Origin: an uncultured Bacteroidales bacterium
GTDB lineage: Bacteria; Bacteroidota; Bacteroidia; Bacteroidales; UBA932
Direction: 5' to 3'
DNA length: 9,171 nucleotides
Assembly: GCA_946617545.1 (NCBI GenBank)
Contig: CAMOKK010000045.1
Location: 1-9,171 of the forward strand
Shown: positions 6,214-9,171 of the stretch, piece by piece
Layout of the letters: each line of letters begins with the position of its first letter
How positions within the stretch are numbered: position 1 is the first letter of the stretch
Position numbers and translations under genes: made by a program
The notes under the pieces: model-generated
Seen by the model: the letters and a program-made list of their open reading frames with translations, nothing else
The model's database searches: none
What the model was told of the DNA's origin: nothing

Positions 6214-6228
6214 TGCAACCGGGTTGCA
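6214..6228. promoter_or_regulatory. Perfect palindrome, candidate metal-regulator operator
   Basis: TGCAACC-G-GGTTGCA is a perfect 7-bp inverted repeat with one central base. It lies in the divergent intergenic region and covers the place where the -33 element of the zntA promoter would be expected; the -7 box starts 12 bases downstream. Its size and symmetry suit a dimeric regulator, such as a Fur-, ArsR- or MerR-type metal sensor. Which family binds is inference, and no regulator gene is in the window. Confidence 0.5.
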
Positions 6229-6240
6229 CGGACGATGCGC

Positions 6241-6248
6241 TACCTTTG
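6241..6248 (+). promoter_or_regulatory. -7 box of the zntA promoter
   Basis: TACCTTTG matches TAnnTTTG, 22 bases before the ATG at 6271. Unlike the other promoters here, no TTG stands 19-21 bases upstream; that position is occupied by the palindrome at 6214-6228. This would suit a regulated, activator-assisted or repressible promoter. Confidence 0.6.
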
Positions 6249-6270
6249 CATCAGTTAAAACCCTGCAAGC

Positions 6271-8217
6271 ATGGAAAAAGAACATATCCACCAGCATGAA
6301 TGTGAGTGCCATAAGCACCACCATCACGAACACCACGGTCACGGCCATGAGCACCATCATCACGAGGAAGGGGAGCACCGGGGCGTAAAGATTCTGGTGG
6401 CCGCCGCGCTGCTTGCGGTGGCCGTCATCATCGAGAAAAAGACCGACTGGACCACCTGGCAGTACCTTCTGCTGTACCTCATCCCCTATCTGATAGTGGG
6501 CTGGGACACCCTCAAGGAGGCGGCCGAAGGGCTTGTGAAAGGCGAGGCCCTCAGCGAAGACTTCCTCATGAGCATCGCCACGCTGGGCGCACTGAGCATC
6601 GGCTTCATGCCCGGAGCGGAGACCCAGTTCCCGGAGGCCGTCTTTGTGATGCTGTTCTTCCAGGTGGGAGAATGGTTTGAAGAAAAGGCCGAAGGAAACA
6701 GCCGCAAGTCCATATCTCACCTGATGGACATCCGGCCCGACACCGCCCACGTGGAGCGGGGCGGCAAGTTGGAAACCGTACACCCGGAGGAAGTGGAGCC
6801 CGGAGAGACCATCCTGATCCAGCCCGGCGAGAAAGTGCCCATGGACGGCATTGTACTGCAGGGTAACTCCAGTTTGGACACCATAGCCCTTACCGGCGAA
6901 AGTGTCCCCCGCAGCATCCGCGAGGGCGACGAAATCCTCTCCGGTTGCGTGAATTTGAGCGGCGTGCTCAAGGTGAAGACCACCAAGGCCTTCGGCGAGT
7001 CCACCGCCGCCAAAATCCTGGACCTGGTGGAAAATGCCGCATCGGCCAAATCCAAGAGCGAAAGCTTCATTACGCGCTTCGCAAAAGTATATACCCCCAT
7101 TGTGGTGGCCCTGGCCGTGCTGGTAGCCGTTGTGCCGGGCCTTATCAGCGGAGAATGGGCCACGTGGATTTACCGCGGCCTCATGTTCCTGGTGGTCTCC
7201 TGCCCCTGCGCCCTGGTGATTTCCGTGCCGCTCACCTTCTTTGGCGGCCTGGGCGGAGCCTCCCGCAAGGGTATCCTCATCAAGGGTTCCAACTTGATAG
7301 ACACCCTGGCCAAGGTGAATACCGTGGTCTTTGACAAGACCGGAACCCTCACCGAGGGCGTGTTTGAAGTAACGGCCGTACATCCGGAAGTAATTGACCA
7401 GAAGGAACTTCTACACTTGGCCGCCCACGTGGAGCGCCATTCCACCCATCCTATTGCCATGGCCTTGAGGAACGCTTATCCGGATGAGGCCGATGACTGC
7501 CGCGTGGAAGACATCCAGGAAACCGCCGGTCACGGCATCATCGCCACGGTGAACGGGAAGAAGGTGGCCGTGGGCAATTCCAAGCTGATGGAAAAGCTGG
7601 GCGCCGCCTGGCATCCTTGCGAGCAGGAAGGCACCATCATCCACGTGGCCATCGACGGCATTTACGCCGGCCATGTAGTCATATCGGACCGCATCAAGGC
7701 CGATTCCGCCCAGGCCATCGAAGCCCTCCACAAGGAAGGCGTCCGGAAAACCGTCATGCTCACCGGAGACCAGCAGAGCGTGGCCGCAGCGGTGGCATCG
7801 GCCCTTAAAATAGACGAATTCCATGCCCAGCTGCTTCCGGCCGACAAAGTGGCCCAGGTGGAAAATCTCCTGAAGGAAGGCACCCTGGCCTTCGTGGGAG
7901 ACGGTATCAACGACGCGCCCGTCCTCACCCGGGCCGATGTGGGCATCGCCATGGGCGCCCTGGGCTCCGACGCCGCCATCGAAGCGGCCGACGTGGTCCT
8001 GATGGACGACAAGCCCTCCAAGATTGCCCAGGCCATCCGCACCGCCCGCAAAACCATCCGCATTGCCAAGGAAAATATCATCTTCGCGATTGGCATCAAA
8101 GTGCTGGTACTGGTGCTGGCCGCCCTGGGCGTGGCTACCATGTGGATGGCAGTGTTTGCCGATGTAGGCGTCACCGTCCTGGCCGTTTTCAACGCCATGC
8201 GGGCGTTGAAGGCTTGA
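6271..8217 (+). CDS. zntA: Heavy-metal P1B-type ATPase, Zn/Cd/Pb class
   Basis: The protein has 648 residues and uses ATP to export soft divalent metals across the inner membrane. In place of a heavy-metal-associated domain it has a metal-binding tail with 17 His and 2 Cys (C11, C13) in residues 1-38. Membrane segments follow, then the actuator loop with TGE at 208-210, the ion-site motif C311-P312-C313 in a helix, the phosphorylation site D355 in DKTGTLT, H393-P394 of the nucleotide domain, TGD at 498-500 and GDGIND at 543-548. In the last helices K610 and D631 are 21 residues apart, as are K693 and D714 of E. coli ZntA, the mark of the Zn/Cd/Pb class (P1B-2) rather than copper pumps. It is expressed divergently from the small membrane protein and is probably metal-regulated through the palindrome upstream. 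It converges with rsmE. Confidence 0.93.
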   Translation: MEKEHIHQHECECHKHHHHEHHGHGHEHHHHEEGEHRGVKILVAAALLAVAVIIEKKTDWTTWQYLLLYLIPYLIVGWDTLKEAAEGLVKGEALSEDFLMSIATLGALSIGFMPGAETQFPEAVFVMLFFQVGEWFEEKAEGNSRKSISHLMDIRPDTAHVERGGKLETVHPEEVEPGETILIQPGEKVPMDGIVLQGNSSLDTIALTGESVPRSIREGDEILSGCVNLSGVLKVKTTKAFGESTAAKILDLVENAASAKSKSESFITRFAKVYTPIVVALAVLVAVVPGLISGEWATWIYRGLMFLVVSCPCALVISVPLTFFGGLGGASRKGILIKGSNLIDTLAKVNTVVFDKTGTLTEGVFEVTAVHPEVIDQKELLHLAAHVERHSTHPIAMALRNAYPDEADDCRVEDIQETAGHGIIATVNGKKVAVGNSKLMEKLGAAWHPCEQEGTIIHVAIDGIYAGHVVISDRIKADSAQAIEALHKEGVRKTVMLTGDQQSVAAAVASALKIDEFHAQLLPADKVAQVENLLKEGTLAFVGDGINDAPVLTRADVGIAMGALGSDAAIEAADVVLMDDKPSKIAQAIRTARKTIRIAKENIIFAIGIKVLVLVLAALGVATMWMAVFADVGVTVLAVFNAMRALKA

Positions 8218-8248
8218 CAACTAACCAGCTGATAATCATTGTGTTCCC

Positions 8249-8285
8249 GTACATTTCTCGTTCAATTTTTGAACGAGAAATGTAC
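8249..8285. terminator. Perfect 37-base palindrome between convergent genes (possible bidirectional terminator)
   Basis: Arms 8249-8265 (GTACATTTCTCGTTCAA) and 8269-8285 are perfect reverse complements around a TTT centre, a 17-bp stem. It lies 31 bases past the zntA stop and 31 bases past the rsmE stop, the right place for a shared terminator. The stem is AT-rich and no strong T-run follows on either strand, so a classical intrinsic terminator is not proven. It could instead be an inserted repeat or a protein-binding palindrome. Confidence 0.45.
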
Positions 8286-8296
8286 TACAAGTTTAT

Positions 8297-8318
8297 GACA
8301 GTCAACAAGTTAGCTGTC
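8297..8318. repeat. Imperfect hairpin at the rsmE stop codon
   Basis: GACAG (8297-8301) pairs with CTGTC (8314-8318), and AAC (8304-8306) with GTT (8309-8311), with one wobble and one mismatch between. It overlaps the first two plus-strand bases of the rsmE stop (8317-8319). It may add to transcript-end structure together with the larger palindrome next to it, but it is weak alone. Confidence 0.25.
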
Positions 8319-9075
8319 AAGGGCAGAAAGACAGATAGACGGCGGCGGCGGCGGTGACGGCAGCGGTTTCGGTGCGGAGCCGCGAAGGGCCCAGGTGTAC
8401 GGGAATGTAGCCGCTGCGCAAGGCAAGGGCCGCTTCTTCCGGAGAGAAATCCCCTTCCGGGCCGATAAGCACCGTCACATCCGTACCCCGGAAGGAAGAG
8501 AGCGCCTCCTTGATGCTGGTGCGGGGGTGCTCCTGGTCCTCGAAGCAGTAGGCGATGAGCCGGAGAGATTCTTCGCTTCGCTCAGAATGACAAGAGGCGT
8601 CAGATTGACAGGAGGAATCGGCAAGGAAGGATTTCACGCTTACGGGCTCGGTGATTTCCGGAATGCGGGCCTTGAGGGACTGTTTGGTGGCCGACAGGGC
8701 TATCCGCTGCGCCCGCTCCGTCTTATAGACCTTCCGTTCCGAGCGCTCGCCGATAAGCGGCACAATGCGGTCTATGCCTATCTCGGTGGCCTTTTCCACA
8801 AACCACTCGAAGCGGTCGTTGTTCTTGGTGGGGCAGCAGCCGACGGTTAGACGGTAGGGATGGGCGCCCCAATCGGCCTGCCTTTCCAGGATGGCAGCCT
8901 CCGCGCCGCGGGGATTGTCGTCCGTCAGGCGGCAGGTGAGCAGCGTGCCTTCCCCGTCAATCACGTGGATGGTATCCCCCACGCGATGCCGCAGCACCCG
9001 CACGCAGTGGGCGCTTTCATCGGCATCCAGTCGGCACGATGCCGCATCAAAATCGTTGGTATAAAATAGTTCCAT
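8317..9075 (-). CDS. rsmE: 16S rRNA (uracil(1498)-N3)-methyltransferase, with a repeat-derived insert
   Basis: RsmE methylates N3 of U1498 in 16S rRNA, using SAM, on the assembled 30S subunit. The protein has 252 residues. The N-terminal PUA-like part runs about 1-70 (MELFYTNDF; DESAHCVRVLRHRVGD at 19-34). The SPOUT methyltransferase part has KNNDRFEWFVEKATEIGIDRI at 84-104, ATKQSLKARIPEI at 129-141, LIGPEGDFSPEE at 203-214 and the knot-region LGPSRLRTETA at 228-238. Residues about 155-171 (rich in Ser, Cys and Glu, with CHSERSEES at 162-170) are not family sequence: they are encoded by an in-frame interspersed repeat lying between FLAD and LRLIAYC. Both flanks keep the normal fold order, so activity may survive. 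ATG 9075 is chosen from the family start and from the promoter 5 bases upstream; the in-frame ATG at 9153 lies upstream of that promoter. Confidence 0.95.
   Translation of the reverse strand: MELFYTNDFDAASCRLDADESAHCVRVLRHRVGDTIHVIDGEGTLLTCRLTDDNPRGAEAAILERQADWGAHPYRLTVGCCPTKNNDRFEWFVEKATEIGIDRIVPLIGERSERKVYKTERAQRIALSATKQSLKARIPEITEPVSVKSFLADSSCQSDASCHSERSEESLRLIAYCFEDQEHPRTSIKEALSSFRGTDVTVLIGPEGDFSPEEAALALRSGYIPVHLGPSRLRTETAAVTAAAAVYLSFCP
8565..8592 (-). repeat. Interspersed repeat TGTCATTCTGAGCGAAGCG... inside rsmE
   Basis: The minus strand reads TGTCATTCTGAGCGAAGCG and continues AAGAATCTC, a 28-base sequence I recognise as a widespread interspersed bacterial repeat; the recognition is from memory. 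A partial copy, TGTCAATCTGA (10 of 11 bases), precedes it at 8610-8600. It is translated in the rsmE frame as CHSERSEES. Confidence 0.75.
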
Positions 9076-9080
9076 CCCTG

Positions 9081-9111
9081 CAAAATTACACTTTTCCGTC
9101 CTATATTGCAA
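9081..9111 (-). promoter_or_regulatory. Promoter of rsmE
   Basis: Minus-strand TTG (9111 to 9109), 20 bases, then TAATTTTG (9088 to 9081): a full Bacteroidota-type promoter. Only 5 bases separate the -7 box from the ATG, so the transcript should be leaderless or nearly so. There is no Shine-Dalgarno sequence. Confidence 0.7.
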
Positions 9112-9171
9112 CAGCTTGGCAACTAAACGCCTCTGCCACAGCCGCTTATACACTATTCCTCGTTCAAAAAA

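Noticed and set aside
6166..7383. Open frame of 405 codons on the minus strand opposite zntA.
   Set aside because: It is the complement of a strongly conserved P-type ATPase; its sequence resembles no domain I know and it overlaps the zntA promoter.
8565..8610. Frameshift or assembly error disrupting rsmE.
   Set aside because: The frame stays open and in register on both sides of the extra segment, and the segment matches a known type of repeat, so an in-frame insertion explains it better.

Overview
The window looks like chromosomal DNA of a GC-rich member of the Bacteroidota, probably Bacteroidales. The promoters I can see carry the -7 motif TAnnTTTG typical of that phylum, two of them with a TTG 20 bases upstream. 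No gene start has a clear Shine-Dalgarno site. The gene set fits too: a ThuA-domain lipoprotein, and an order small membrane protein - mutL - rhomboid - EEP hydrolase that I recall from Bacteroidota genomes. I cannot name a genus.

Layout. (1) 26-841, minus: secreted ThuA-domain lipoprotein. (2) 891-1974, plus: tsaC (tRNA t6A synthesis) and ispF (MEP isoprenoid pathway), one base apart. It diverges from the lipoprotein through a nearly symmetric bidirectional promoter at 850-886. (3) 6149-2018, minus: a likely four-gene transcription unit of a small one-helix membrane protein, mutL, a rhomboid protease and a membrane-anchored EEP hydrolase. The last three are 2-3 bases apart. (4) 6271-8217, plus: a Zn/Cd/Pb-type P1B ATPase with a histidine-rich N-terminus, divergent from the small gene. 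A perfect 15-bp palindrome lies between the two promoters. (5) 9075-8317, minus: rsmE (16S rRNA U1498 methyltransferase), convergent with the ATPase gene.

These are mostly housekeeping genes; I see no new enzymatic defence or biosynthetic system. The unusual material is non-coding. A 237-bp MITE-like element (5591-5827), with perfect 21-bp terminal inverted repeats, a 5-bp flanking direct repeat and an internal 56-bp tandem duplication, sits between the small gene and mutL. If it is removed, an ordinary 18-base gap remains. A second, unrelated interspersed repeat lies in frame inside rsmE and adds about 17 residues. Three genes start within 4-8 bases of their -7 box, which suggests leaderless mRNAs. 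A perfect 17-bp-stem palindrome lies between zntA and rsmE, and a related 12-base sequence recurs inverted at the right edge of the window.
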